This document shows positions 18,624 to 27,223 of a stretch of DNA of 64,000 nucleotides, in pieces (position 1 is the first letter of the stretch; every line of letters starts with the position of its first letter). The DNA lies in contig NZ_JASISO010000011.1 in NCBI RefSeq assembly GCF_030063135.1, forward strand, positions 62,001 to 126,000. Reading direction: 5' to 3'. A program made the translations under genes and the position numbers. Origin of the DNA: Streptomyces sp. G-G2. GTDB taxonomy: Bacteria > Actinomycetota > Actinomycetes > Streptomycetales > Streptomycetaceae. The notes beneath the pieces are model-generated. The model was not told the origin of the DNA. It did no database searches and saw nothing but the letters and a program-made list of their open reading frames with translations.

Positions 18624-20564
18624 GTGGAGAACCTGATCGCGCTGCTCGTAGCGGCGCCCCTGCTCGGAGCGGCGGTGCTGCTGTGCGGCGGCCGGCGCCT
18701 CGACAAGGCCGGGCACTTGCTCGGCACCCTGTTCGCCGCCGTCTCCTTCGGGATCGGCGTGGTGCTGTTCACCGACATGCTCGGGCGCGGCGCCGAGGAA
18801 CGGGCCATTCACCAACGGCTGTTCAGCTGGATTCCGGTGGAGGGCTTCCGGGCCGACCTCGGCTTCCAGCTCGACCAGCTGTCGATGACCTTCGTCCTGC
18901 TGATCACCGGCGTCGGCACGCTCATCCACGTCTACTCCATCGGTTACATGGAGCACGACGAGCGCCGCCGCCGTTTCTTCGGCTACCTCAACCTGTTCCT
19001 CGCGGCGATGCTGCTCCTGGTCATCGCCGACAACTACCTGCTGCTGTACGTCGGGTGGGAGGGTGTCGGCCTGGCGTCGTACCTGCTCATCGGCTTCTGG
19101 CAGCACAAGCCCAGCGCGGCCACCGCCGCGAAGAAGGCCTTCCTGGTCAACCGGGTCGGCGACATGGGCCTGTCGATCGCCATCATGCTGATGTTCACCA
19201 CCTTCGGGACCTTCGCCTTCGGGCCGGTCCTGGGCGCGGCGGACGCCACGGGCGAGGGCAAGCTGACGGCCATCGGCCTGATGCTGCTGCTGGCCGCCTG
19301 CGGCAAGTCGGCGCAGGTGCCGCTGCAGTCCTGGCTGGGCGACGCGATGGAGGGCCCGACCCCGGTCTCGGCCCTGATCCACGCGGCGACGATGGTGACC
19401 GCGGGCGTGTACCTGATCGTCCGCTCCGGGGCCATCTTCAACGGGGCGCCGGACGCGCAGACCGCGGTCGTCGTGGTCGGCGCGGTGACGCTGCTCTTCG
19501 GTGCGATCGTCGGTTGCGCGAAGGACGACATCAAGAAGGCCCTCGCCGGGTCCACGATGTCGCAGATCGGCTACATGATCCTGGCCGCGGGCCTCGGCCC
19601 CATCGGCTACGTCTTCGCGATCATGCACCTGGTGACGCACGGCTTCTTCAAGGCCGGTCTCTTCCTCGGCGCGGGTTCCGTGATGCACGGGATGAACGAC
19701 GAGGTCGACATGCGCAAGTACGGCGCCCTGCGCACGTACATGCCGGTCACCTTCGTCACCTTCGGCCTCGGCTACCTGGCCATCATCGGCTTCCCGGGCC
19801 TGTCGGGCTTCTTCTCCAAGGACAAGATCATCGAGGCGGCCTTCGCGAAGGGCGGCACCGAGGGCTGGATCCTGGGCGGAGTGGCCCTGCTGGGCGCGGC
19901 GATCACCGCGTTCTACATGACCCGCGTGATGCTGCTGACGTTCTTCGGCGAGAAGCGCTGGCAGCCCGCGCCCGACGCGGACACCACGCCCGGTGCGGAG
20001 CCCGCGGCCGAGGACGCGGCCGGCCGGATGCCGCACCCGCACGAGTCCCCGAAGTCCATGACCGTCCCGATGATCATCCTGGCCTTCGGCTCGGTGTTCG
20101 CGGGCGGCATCTTCGGGATCGGTGACCGGTTCCTCAAGTGGCTGGAGCCCGTCACCGGGCACGAGCACGGGAACCCGCCGGTCAGCGCGCTGACGGTGAC
20201 CCTGTCCACCATGGTGGTCCTGGTCCTCGGTGTCGGCGTCGCCTGGATGATGTACGGGCGGCGGCCGGTCCCGGTGGTCGCCCCGCGCGGCTCCCTGCTG
20301 ACCCGGGCCGCCCGCCGCGACCTGCTCCAGGACGACTTCAACCACGTCGTCCTGGTGCGCGGCGGCGAGCACCTGACCCGCTCGCTCGTCTACGTCGACC
20401 ACAGCCTGGTCGACGGAGTGGTCAACGGTACGGCCGCCGCGGTCGGCGGGCTGTCGGGCAGGCTCCGCAAGCTCCAGAACGGCTACGCCCGCAGCTACGC
20501 GGTCTCGATGTTCGGGGGCACGGCGATCCTGATCGCCGCGACCCTGCTGATGAGGGCGGTGTGA
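18624..20564 (+). CDS. nuoL: NADH-quinone oxidoreductase subunit L
   Basis: NuoL (646 residues) is the distal antiporter-like proton-channel subunit with about 16 membrane segments. The key motifs are in place: [20 protein letters not shown] (the Glu in the fifth helix region), [32 protein letters not shown] and [11 protein letters not shown]. The long lateral helix is supported by the length of the C-terminal part. The GTG at 18624 has AGGGG at 18611-18615. One base separates its stop from the nuoM ATG. A His/Pro-rich loop lies near residues 455-480. Confidence 0.95.
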   Translation: MENLIALLVAAPLLGAAVLLCGGRRLDKAGHLLGTLFAAVSFGIGVVLFTDMLGRGAEERAIHQRLFSWIPVEGFRADLGFQLDQLSMTFVLLITGVGTLIHVYSIGYMEHDERRRRFFGYLNLFLAAMLLLVIADNYLLLYVGWEGVGLASYLLIGFWQHKPSAATAAKKAFLVNRVGDMGLSIAIMLMFTTFGTFAFGPVLGAADATGEGKLTAIGLMLLLAACGKSAQVPLQSWLGDAMEGPTPVSALIHAATMVTAGVYLIVRSGAIFNGAPDAQTAVVVVGAVTLLFGAIVGCAKDDIKKALAGSTMSQIGYMILAAGLGPIGYVFAIMHLVTHGFFKAGLFLGAGSVMHGMNDEVDMRKYGALRTYMPVTFVTFGLGYLAIIGFPGLSGFFSKDKIIEAAFAKGGTEGWILGGVALLGAAITAFYMTRVMLLTFFGEKRWQPAPDADTTPGAEPAAEDAAGRMPHPHESPKSMTVPMIILAFGSVFAGGIFGIGDRFLKWLEPVTGHEHGNPPVSALTVTLSTMVVLVLGVGVAWMMYGRRPVPVVAPRGSLLTRAARRDLLQDDFNHVVLVRGGEHLTRSLVYVDHSLVDGVVNGTAAAVGGLSGRLRKLQNGYARSYAVSMFGGTAILIAATLLMRAV

Positions 20565-20565
20565 G

Positions 20566-22176
20566 ATGAGTTTCCCGCTTCTGACGGCGACGGCGGCGCT
20601 GCCCGCGGTCGGCGCGATCCTGACGGCGGCCGTACCGGCCGCCCGCAGGACCGCCGCCAAGTGGCTCGCGCTGCTGGTGTCGGTGGCGACGCTGGCGCTG
20701 GCCGCCATCGTCGCGGTCCGCTTCGATCCCGGCGGCGACCGCTACCAGCTCACCGAATCCCACTCCTGGATCAAGGACTTCGGGGTCCGCTACGAACTGG
20801 GCGTGGACGGCATCGGGGTGGCGCTCATCGCGCTCACCGCGCTGCTGATCCCGTTCGTGATCGCGGCCGGCTGGCACGACGCCGACCCGCTGGACGAGCC
20901 GACCAGTGGCTCCGCCACGTGGCACCCTTCGCGCTGGCGGCCGACCCAGGGCTTCTTCGCCCTGATCCTGCTGGTCGAGGCGATGGTGATCATCTCCTTC
21001 GAGGCCACCGACGTCTTCCTCTTCTACATCTTCTTCGAAGCCATGCTGATCCCGATGTACTTCCTCATCGGCGGCTTCGGGGACCGGGCTCACTCCGGCT
21101 CCGACGAGAACGCGGCCGCGCAGCGCTCGTACGCGGCCGTCAAGTTCCTCCTCTACAACCTGGTCGGCGGACTGATCATGCTGGCCGCGGTCGTCGGGCT
21201 GTACGTGGTCGCGGGGAACTTCTCCCTCCAGGAGATCGTCGAGGCCCGGGCCGCCGGGACCCTGGACATGTCCCAGGGCACCGAACGGCTGCTGTTCCTC
21301 GGCTTCTTCTTCGCCTTCGCGGTGAAGGCCCCGCTGTGGCCGCTGCACACCTGGCTGCCCAACGCGATGGGCGAGGCCACCGCCCCGGTCGCCGTCCTGA
21401 TCACCGCGGTGGTCGACAAGGTGGGCACCTTCGCGATGCTCCGCTTCTGCCTCGGGCTCTTCCCCGAGGCGAGCAAGTGGGCCACCCCGGTCATCCTGGT
21501 CCTGGCCCTCATCAGCATCGTCTACGGCGCGCTGCTCGCGGTCGGCCAGCGCGACATCAAGCGCCTCGTCGCCTACGCCTCGATCTCCCACTTCGGCTTC
21601 ATCATCCTGGGCATCTTCGCGATGACCTCCCAGGGCCAGTCCGGGGCCACCCTCTACATGGTCAATCACGGCCTGTCGACGGCGGCGCTGATGCTGGTGG
21701 CCGGATTCCTGATCTCGCGGCGCGGCTCGCGGCTCATCGCCGACTACGGCGGTGTGCAGAAGGTGGCCCCGGTGCTCGCCGGGACCTTCCTGATCGGCGG
21801 CCTCGCCACCCTCTCGCTGCCGGGCCTCGCGCCCTTCGTCAGCGAGTTCCTCGTCCTGGTGGGCACCTTCGCCCGCTACCCGGTCGTCGGCATCATCGCG
21901 ACCTTCGGCATCGTGCTGGCCGCGCTCTACACGCTGGTGCTCTACCAGCGCACCATGACCGGCCCGCTCAAGGAGGAGGTCCGCACCATGCCGGACCTGC
22001 ACCTGCGGGAGGTCCTCGTGGTCGCCCCGCTGATCGCCCTGCTGATCGGGCTCGGCGTCTACCCGAAGCCGCTGACCGAGATCGTCAACCCGGCGGTGAA
22101 GCACACCATGTCCGATGTGAACCAGAAGGACCCCAAGCCCGCCGTACCGGTGAAGAGTGTGGAGGCCGCCAAGTGA
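20566..22176 (+). CDS. nuoM: NADH-quinone oxidoreductase subunit M
   Basis: NuoM (536 residues) is the second antiporter-like membrane subunit with about 14 segments. It shows FYIFFEAMLIPMYFLIGGFG (key Glu in the fifth helix), FAVKAPLWPLHTWLPNAMGE (key Lys) and VAYASISHFGFIILGIFA. Length and motif order are normal. The ATG at 20566 follows the nuoL stop by one base. The stop overlaps the nuoN GTG by four bases. Confidence 0.95.
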   Translation: MSFPLLTATAALPAVGAILTAAVPAARRTAAKWLALLVSVATLALAAIVAVRFDPGGDRYQLTESHSWIKDFGVRYELGVDGIGVALIALTALLIPFVIAAGWHDADPLDEPTSGSATWHPSRWRPTQGFFALILLVEAMVIISFEATDVFLFYIFFEAMLIPMYFLIGGFGDRAHSGSDENAAAQRSYAAVKFLLYNLVGGLIMLAAVVGLYVVAGNFSLQEIVEARAAGTLDMSQGTERLLFLGFFFAFAVKAPLWPLHTWLPNAMGEATAPVAVLITAVVDKVGTFAMLRFCLGLFPEASKWATPVILVLALISIVYGALLAVGQRDIKRLVAYASISHFGFIILGIFAMTSQGQSGATLYMVNHGLSTAALMLVAGFLISRRGSRLIADYGGVQKVAPVLAGTFLIGGLATLSLPGLAPFVSEFLVLVGTFARYPVVGIIATFGIVLAALYTLVLYQRTMTGPLKEEVRTMPDLHLREVLVVAPLIALLIGLGVYPKPLTEIVNPAVKHTMSDVNQKDPKPAVPVKSVEAAK

Positions 22177-23849
22177 GCACCACCGCTGTGGGCCTCTGGT
22201 CCCTGGCCGCCGGCCCGATCGACAAGATCCCGGCCCCGCACATCGAGTACGTCCAGCTCTCGCCCACGCTGATCGTGCTGGGCGCCGCGCTGATCGGCGT
22301 CCTCGTCGAGGCGTTCGTACCGCGCAAGGCCCGTTACTACGCCCAGGTGTTCCTCACCGTCGCCGCGCTGGCCTCGGCCTTCGCGGCGGTGGTGGCGCTC
22401 GCCGCGGGCGGGTACGGCACCGCCAAGGCGCACGTCGCCGCGATGGGCGCCGTCGCCGTCGACGGGCCGGCGCTGTTCCTCCAGGGCACCATCCTGCTGG
22501 CCTCGATCGTGGCCGTCTTCACCTTCGCCGAGCGGCGCCTGGATCCGTCCCCTCGCTTCGCTGGGGAGACCCCAGAGGCCCACGGCAGCCGGCGGGTGGA
22601 CTCCTTCGCCGCCCAGGCCGCGTCCGTACCGGGCAGCGACAGCGAGAAGGCCGCCGTCAAGGCCGGGTTCGCCACCACCGAGGTGTTCCCGCTGGTGCTG
22701 TTCGCGGTCGCCGGAATGCTGATCTTCCCGGCGGCCGACGACCTGCTGACCCTGTTCGTGGCGCTGGAGGTCTTCTCCCTCCCGCTCTACCTGCTCTGCG
22801 CCCTCGCCCGCCGCCAGCGGCTGATGTCGCAGGAGGCCGCGGTCAAGTACTTCCTGCTGGGCGCCTTCTCCTCCGCCTTCCTCCTCTTCGGCATCGCGCT
22901 CCTCTACGGCTACGCGGGCTCCGTCTCGTACTCCGTGATCGCCGACGTGGTGGACGGCACCGTCCAGAAGATCGACCCGGCCCTCGCGGGCACCATGGGC
23001 AACGACGCGCTGCTGCTGATCGGCGGCGCGATGATCCTGATGGGCCTGCTGTTCAAGGTCGGCGCGGTCCCCTTCCACATGTGGACCCCGGACGTCTACC
23101 AGGGCGCCCCGACCCCCGTCACCGGCTTCATGGCGGCGGCGACGAAGGTGGCCGCCTTCGGCGCGCTGCTGCGGCTGCTGTACGTCGTCCTGCCGGGCCT
23201 GCGCTGGGACTGGCGCCCGGTGATGTGGGGCGTCGCGATCGTCACGATGCTGGCGGGCGCGGTCATCGCGATCACCCAGACCGATGTGAAGCGGCTGCTG
23301 GCGTACTCCTCGATCGCGCACGCGGGCTTCATCCTGGCCGGTGTGATCGCCACGTCGAAGGAGGGCGTCTCCTCCGTCCTCTTCTACCTGGCGGCGTATT
23401 CCTTCGTGACGATCGGCGCCTTCGCCGTGGTCACGCTGGTGCGCGACGCGGGCGGCGAGGCCACGCACCTGTCCAAGTGGGCGGGCCTCGGGCGCCGTTC
23501 CCCGCTGACGGCGGCGGTCTTCGCGGTGTTCCTGCTCGCCTTCGCCGGTATCCCGCTGACCTCCGGCTTCGCTGGTAAGTTCGCGGTCTTCAAGGCGGCG
23601 GCGGAGGGCGGCGCGGGGGCGCTGGTCGTGGTCGGTGTGATCTCCTCGGCCATCGCGGCGTTCTTCTACATCAGGGTCATCGTGCTGATGTTCTTCAGCG
23701 AGCCGAAGGCCGACGGCCCGACGGTGGCGGTCCCCTCGTTCCTGACGATGACCACGATCGCGGTGGGCGTGGCGGTCACGGTGGTCCTGGGCGTCGCACC
23801 CCAGTACTTCCTGGAACTCGCCGGCCACGCGAGCACGTTCGTGCGCTGA
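22173..23849 (+). CDS. nuoN: NADH-quinone oxidoreductase subunit N
   Basis: NuoN (558 residues) is the third antiporter-like subunit, next to NuoJ and NuoK in the membrane arm. It has DDLLTLFVALEVFSLPLYLL (key Glu), LLFKVGAVPFHMWTPDVYQG (key Lys) and RLLAYSSIAHAGFILAG. A hydrophilic loop of about 45 residues, around 125-170, is longer than in E. coli NuoN. This is the last gene of the operon, and a strong hairpin follows at 23872-23905. The GTG start overlaps nuoM by four bases. Confidence 0.95.
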   Translation: MSTTAVGLWSLAAGPIDKIPAPHIEYVQLSPTLIVLGAALIGVLVEAFVPRKARYYAQVFLTVAALASAFAAVVALAAGGYGTAKAHVAAMGAVAVDGPALFLQGTILLASIVAVFTFAERRLDPSPRFAGETPEAHGSRRVDSFAAQAASVPGSDSEKAAVKAGFATTEVFPLVLFAVAGMLIFPAADDLLTLFVALEVFSLPLYLLCALARRQRLMSQEAAVKYFLLGAFSSAFLLFGIALLYGYAGSVSYSVIADVVDGTVQKIDPALAGTMGNDALLLIGGAMILMGLLFKVGAVPFHMWTPDVYQGAPTPVTGFMAAATKVAAFGALLRLLYVVLPGLRWDWRPVMWGVAIVTMLAGAVIAITQTDVKRLLAYSSIAHAGFILAGVIATSKEGVSSVLFYLAAYSFVTIGAFAVVTLVRDAGGEATHLSKWAGLGRRSPLTAAVFAVFLLAFAGIPLTSGFAGKFAVFKAAAEGGAGALVVVGVISSAIAAFFYIRVIVLMFFSEPKADGPTVAVPSFLTMTTIAVGVAVTVVLGVAPQYFLELAGHASTFVR

Positions 23850-23871
23850 CCGGTTCTTCGCGGGTACGCAC

Positions 23872-23905
23872 CAGGGCCCGGGCCCCCGAGGGGGTCCGGG
23901 CCCTG
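23872..23905. terminator. Strong bidirectional hairpin terminator after nuoN
   Basis: CAGGGCCCGGGCCCCC (23872-23887) pairs with GGGGGTCCGGGCCCTG (23890-23905), a 16-bp stem with one G-U pair and a two-base gap as loop. It lies between convergent genes (nuoN, and the secreted-protein gene whose stop is at 23914). It can serve both strands. Confidence 0.88.
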
Positions 23906-23913
23906 TGCCGTCC

Positions 23914-24528
23914 TCAGCGGCCGTGATCGTGCTCGTGCGCGGCGGGCTTCGCCGGGGTGGCGGCCTTGCCGGGGCAGGTCAGGGCGGGGTTCCAGTTGTG
24001 GAAGCGGCCGGCCGGGTTGTCCTTGTACGCCCACATGTGGAGGTCGTAGTGCTTGGGCATGCCCGCCCAGTGGCCGGGCATGGGCCCGTCGAACGGCAGG
24101 CCGAACATGCTCGGCCGGTCGTCGCTGGTCTTCAGGTCCTGGTCCCGGTCGGTGGACATCCACTCCACGGTCTGGAGCTTGCGGCGGCCGTGCCGGTCCT
24201 TCTCGGTGCTGTAGAGGAGCGCGGTCGGCCTGCTGGGGTCCAGGGAACCCCAGTAGGACTCCTTGACGTAGTGGTAGCCCATGGAGCCCACCCCGAACGG
24301 GTTGGTCATGCACGCTTCACCGTGCGGTACGTACCCGTCCTTGAGGGCCTCCCGCTCGTCCGCGTACTTGGCGGTCACCGCCATCGCCGTGGCCATGTCG
24401 CGCATCGCCCGCTGATCGCGGGGATCGGGCGCCGGCCCGTCCACCGCCTGGGCCGAGGGGACGGCGGTCCAGACGAGGGACGCGGCGGCCGCGCAGGTCA
24501 GGACGGTTTTCAGGTGACGGGCGGTCAT
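23914..24528 (-). CDS. Secreted protein of unknown function with His-rich C-terminus
   Basis: The 204-residue product has a clear signal peptide: a basic start (MTARHLK), a hydrophobic core at about 8-23, and a likely cleavage after SAQA. The mature part has two Cys residues that could pair (EACMTNPFG and PALTCPG), the motif GVGSMGYHYVKESYWG, and HYDLHMWAYKDNPAGRFHNW near the end. These look like a conserved, uncharacterised secreted family. The last residues are HEHDHGR, a possible metal-binding tail. The ATG at 24526-24528 has a GAGGAG ribosome-binding site. I do not know its function. It stands alone, convergent with nuoN. Confidence 0.8.
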   Translation of the reverse strand: MTARHLKTVLTCAAAASLVWTAVPSAQAVDGPAPDPRDQRAMRDMATAMAVTAKYADEREALKDGYVPHGEACMTNPFGVGSMGYHYVKESYWGSLDPSRPTALLYSTEKDRHGRRKLQTVEWMSTDRDQDLKTSDDRPSMFGLPFDGPMPGHWAGMPKHYDLHMWAYKDNPAGRFHNWNPALTCPGKAATPAKPAAHEHDHGR

Positions 24529-24840
24529 GGGACTCCTCGCGGTGGGGTGCGGGATACGGGATGGGGCCCTCCCGGGTTCCGTCCGCCCACCCTCTCGGCC
24601 CGCGCCGCCGGCCGCACGCGGGCGGCGCCCAATGGGGGAGCTGCCCGCGCGAGTCACCCCTGCCGCGACTCCACCCGTCCGGCGTAGGCGCGCGCGTCCG
24701 GGTCCCCCAGCCGCAGCGGCACGCCGCACTGTTCGGGCACGCCACCGGGCGGGACTCGACGTACGGCTCTGGCCCGGGGCTCCGGCGGGGCGACGGGAAG
24801 ATCCGCCGCCCCGCCGGGAAACTCGCCCCCGAGGCGTGGA
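24529..24840. other. 312-base gene-free stretch with terminator of fahA
   Basis: No convincing gene is seen. The left part should hold the promoter of the secreted-protein gene, with no clear boxes. A hairpin lies at 24784-24815: GGCGGGGCGACGG pairs with CCGCCGCCCCGCC with one mismatch and a six-base loop. It sits about 26 bases beyond the fahA stop on the minus strand and is probably its terminator. Confidence 0.6.
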
Positions 24841-26103
24841 CTAGCGGGCGTCCACGATCCGGGCGGCGGCGATCGTTCCGGTGACCTCGCCGAGGCCGAC
24901 CTTGGTGCCGTCGGGGCCGGGGGCCCAGGCGGTCAGGGTGACCGTGTCGCCGTCCTCCAGGAAGGTGCGCTTGCCGTCGGGGAGTTCGAGGGCGTCGCGG
25001 CCGTTCCAGGTCAGCTCCAGGAGCGAACCGCGCTGGCCGGTCTCGGGACCGCTGACGGTGCCCGAGCCGTAGACGTCACCGGTGCGCAGGGAGGCGCCGT
25101 TGACGGTCATGTGGGCGAGCTGCTGGGCGGCCGTCCAGTACATCGAGGAGAACGGCGGGTGCGCGACCTCGTGGCCGTTGATCGCGACCGTGATGCGCAG
25201 GTCGAAACCGCCCTGTTCATCGGCGCCGGCGTCCGAGTCGTCGAGATAGGGCAGCAGCGGGAAGTCGCGCGCCGGGGGCGTCACACGGGCCGCGTCCAGG
25301 GCCTCCAGCGGAGTGACCCAGGCGGAGACGGAGGTCGCGAAGGACTTGCCGAGGAAGGGGCCGAGCGGCACGTACTCCCAGGCCTGGATGTCCCGCGCCG
25401 ACCAGTCGTTCAGCAGGAACAGGCCGAAGACGTGCTCGCGGAAGTCCCCGAGCGGCACGGCCGTGCCCAGCTCGGAGGGGGTGCCGACGACGAAGCCGAC
25501 CTCCGCCTCGATGTCGAGCTTGATGCTCGGGCCGAAGACCGGCGCCGGGTCGGCGGGCGCCTTGCGCTGGCCGCAGGGCCGTACGACGTCCGTGCCGGAG
25601 ACCACGAGGGTGCCCGCGCGGCCGTGGTAACCGATGGGCAGGTGCTTCCAGTTGGGGGTGAGCGCGTCACCGTCCGGGCGGAAGATCTGCCCCACGTTGG
25701 TGGCGTGGTGCTCGCTCGCGTAGAAGTCGACGTAGTCCGCGACCTCGTACGGCAGGTGCATGGTGACGGCTTCGAGGGGCACCAGGTGCGGCTCGACGGC
25801 GGGACGGTGGCCGGGATCGGTCACCCACGCGGTCAGCGCGCGGCGCACGTCGTGCCAGGCGGTGCGCCCGGCCGCGAGCAGCGGGTTGAGCGTGGGGCGG
25901 CCGAGCAGCCCGGCGTACGGGGACCCGAGCGCGAGGGCCACGGCCCCGGCGTCCAGCACGTACCCGCCGATCCGCACGCCGATGCGCCGTCGGGGTGCCG
26001 TGTCGCCGCCCGTGTTCTCGGCGGTCGAGAAGACGCCGTACGGGAGGTTGTGCGGCCCGAACGGGTCGCCCTCGGGAACGTCGAGGGGGCTCTGCAGGGG
26101 CAT
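24841..26103 (-). CDS. fahA: Fumarylacetoacetase
   Basis: The 420-residue product matches fumarylacetoacetate hydrolase, the last enzyme of tyrosine/homogentisate breakdown, which yields fumarate and acetoacetate. The N-terminal SH3-like domain starts FGPHNLPYGVFST (residues 16-28). The catalytic domain has DYVDFYASEHHATNVG, GYHGRAGTLVVSGTDV and the metal-site region LDIEAEVGFVVG. VFGLFLLNDWSARDIQAWEY and GSGTVSGPETGQRGSLLEL complete the usual pattern. Full length for the family. The other genes of the pathway are not nearby. It is divergent from the HAD phosphatase gene, with 140 bases between the starts. Confidence 0.95.
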   Translation of the reverse strand: MPLQSPLDVPEGDPFGPHNLPYGVFSTAENTGGDTAPRRRIGVRIGGYVLDAGAVALALGSPYAGLLGRPTLNPLLAAGRTAWHDVRRALTAWVTDPGHRPAVEPHLVPLEAVTMHLPYEVADYVDFYASEHHATNVGQIFRPDGDALTPNWKHLPIGYHGRAGTLVVSGTDVVRPCGQRKAPADPAPVFGPSIKLDIEAEVGFVVGTPSELGTAVPLGDFREHVFGLFLLNDWSARDIQAWEYVPLGPFLGKSFATSVSAWVTPLEALDAARVTPPARDFPLLPYLDDSDAGADEQGGFDLRITVAINGHEVAHPPFSSMYWTAAQQLAHMTVNGASLRTGDVYGSGTVSGPETGQRGSLLELTWNGRDALELPDGKRTFLEDGDTVTLTAWAPGPDGTKVGLGEVTGTIAAARIVDAR

Positions 26104-26243
26104 GGGATACTGCCTCGCTTTCCGCGCGGTCCGGGGGTGTCCCGGGTCTTGTTGACACGTTACGTGCCTGGTGGGGCCTGCGGGAGGCCGGATTCGGGCG
26201 CTATTTGTAGGACTTGTCCAACGAGGTCCGTATCCTTGAACCC

Positions 26244-27062
26244 GTGACTTCCGCCCTCCCGCACGCCCTCCCCTACGCCCTCATCGCCACTGACCTGGAC
26301 GGGACTCTGCTGCGCGCCGGTGACACGGTCTCCGCCCGCTCGTACGCGGCGCTCGCGACGGCGCGCGCGGCAGGCGCCCGGCACATCATCGTCACCGGGC
26401 GCCCCGTACCGCAGGTCCGCCACGTACTTGAGGACCTCGGCTACACGGGGCTCGCGGTGTGCGGGCAGGGCGCGCAGGTGTATGACGCGGCGGCCGGGCG
26501 CATGCTGCACTCCGTCCCCCTGGACCGGGACCTCGCGGAGGTCGCGCTCGGCAAGATCGAGGCGGAGATCGGGGAGGTGTTCGCGGCCGTCAACCGGGAG
26601 GGGGTGGACGCGGAGATGCTGATAGGGCCGGGCTACCGGATGTGGCACCCGCACCTCCCGACGGTCCGCGTCCCGCGCCGCTCCGACCTGTGGTCGGCCC
26701 CGATCAACAAGGTGCTGCTCCAGCACCCGGAGCTGGACGACGACGAACTGACCCGGGTCGCGCGGGGGGTGGTCGGTGACCTCGTGAACGTGACGATGGC
26801 GGGGGAGCACACGGTGGAGCTCCAGCCGCCGGGGATCGACAAGGCGAGCGGGCTGGCGTGGGCGACCGGTGTCCTGGGCCTGGACGCGTCCTCGACGATC
26901 GCCTTCGGCGACATGCCGAACGACATCCCCATGTTCGCGTGGGCCGCGCACGGGGTGGCGATGGCGAACGCGCACCGGGAGCTGGTGGCGGTGGCGGACG
27001 AAGTGACCCTGTCGAACGAGGCGGACGGGATCGCGGTGGTCCTGGAACGCCTGTACCGGTAG
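26244..27062 (+). CDS. HAD family hydrolase (Cof-type phosphatase)
   Basis: This is a Cof-type HAD phosphatase of about 272 residues. Motif I is IATDLDGTLLRAGD, with nucleophile Asp17 and Asp19. Motif II is the Thr in HIIVTGRP. Motif III is the Lys in NKVLLQHPE, or the Lys before GIDKASGLAW. Motif IV is AFGDMPNDIPMF. Such enzymes remove phosphate from small metabolites; the substrate is not predictable. The GTG at 26244 is chosen because a TATCCT sequence at 26231-26236 looks like a -10 box and would place the transcript start at or next to the GTG, that is, a leaderless mRNA. A TTG at 26214 would add ten residues without a ribosome-binding site. Confidence 0.9.
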   Translation: MTSALPHALPYALIATDLDGTLLRAGDTVSARSYAALATARAAGARHIIVTGRPVPQVRHVLEDLGYTGLAVCGQGAQVYDAAAGRMLHSVPLDRDLAEVALGKIEAEIGEVFAAVNREGVDAEMLIGPGYRMWHPHLPTVRVPRRSDLWSAPINKVLLQHPELDDDELTRVARGVVGDLVNVTMAGEHTVELQPPGIDKASGLAWATGVLGLDASSTIAFGDMPNDIPMFAWAAHGVAMANAHRELVAVADEVTLSNEADGIAVVLERLYR

Positions 27063-27080
27063 CCGGGGGCGGCGGCCGTT

Positions 27081-27201
27081 CCAGCCCGCCCGGCGTGTGG
27101 GGGCCCGCTGGAGGGCAATCCCAGCCCGCCCGGCGTTTGAGGGCAGCGTTTCGCGCCGCGGGTGCCTCCGGCGGCGCCTCAAACGCCGGCGGGGCTGGAT
27201 T
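27081..27201. repeat. Dispersed repeat copies forming an inverted pair between convergent genes
   Basis: Plus-sense copies of CCAGCCCGCCCGGCGTTTGAGG type lie at 27081-27102 (degenerate) and 27121-27143. A minus-sense copy, GCCTCAAACGCCGGCGGGGCTGG, lies at about 27176-27199. The second and third can pair over about 22 bases around a loop of some 30 bases. Placed between the HAD gene and the convergent hydrolase gene, this probably acts as a terminator for both. It is the same element as at 1841-2077 and 43926-44222. Confidence 0.8.
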
Positions 27202-27223
27202 TGGTCCGGCCCGGAGGGCAGCT

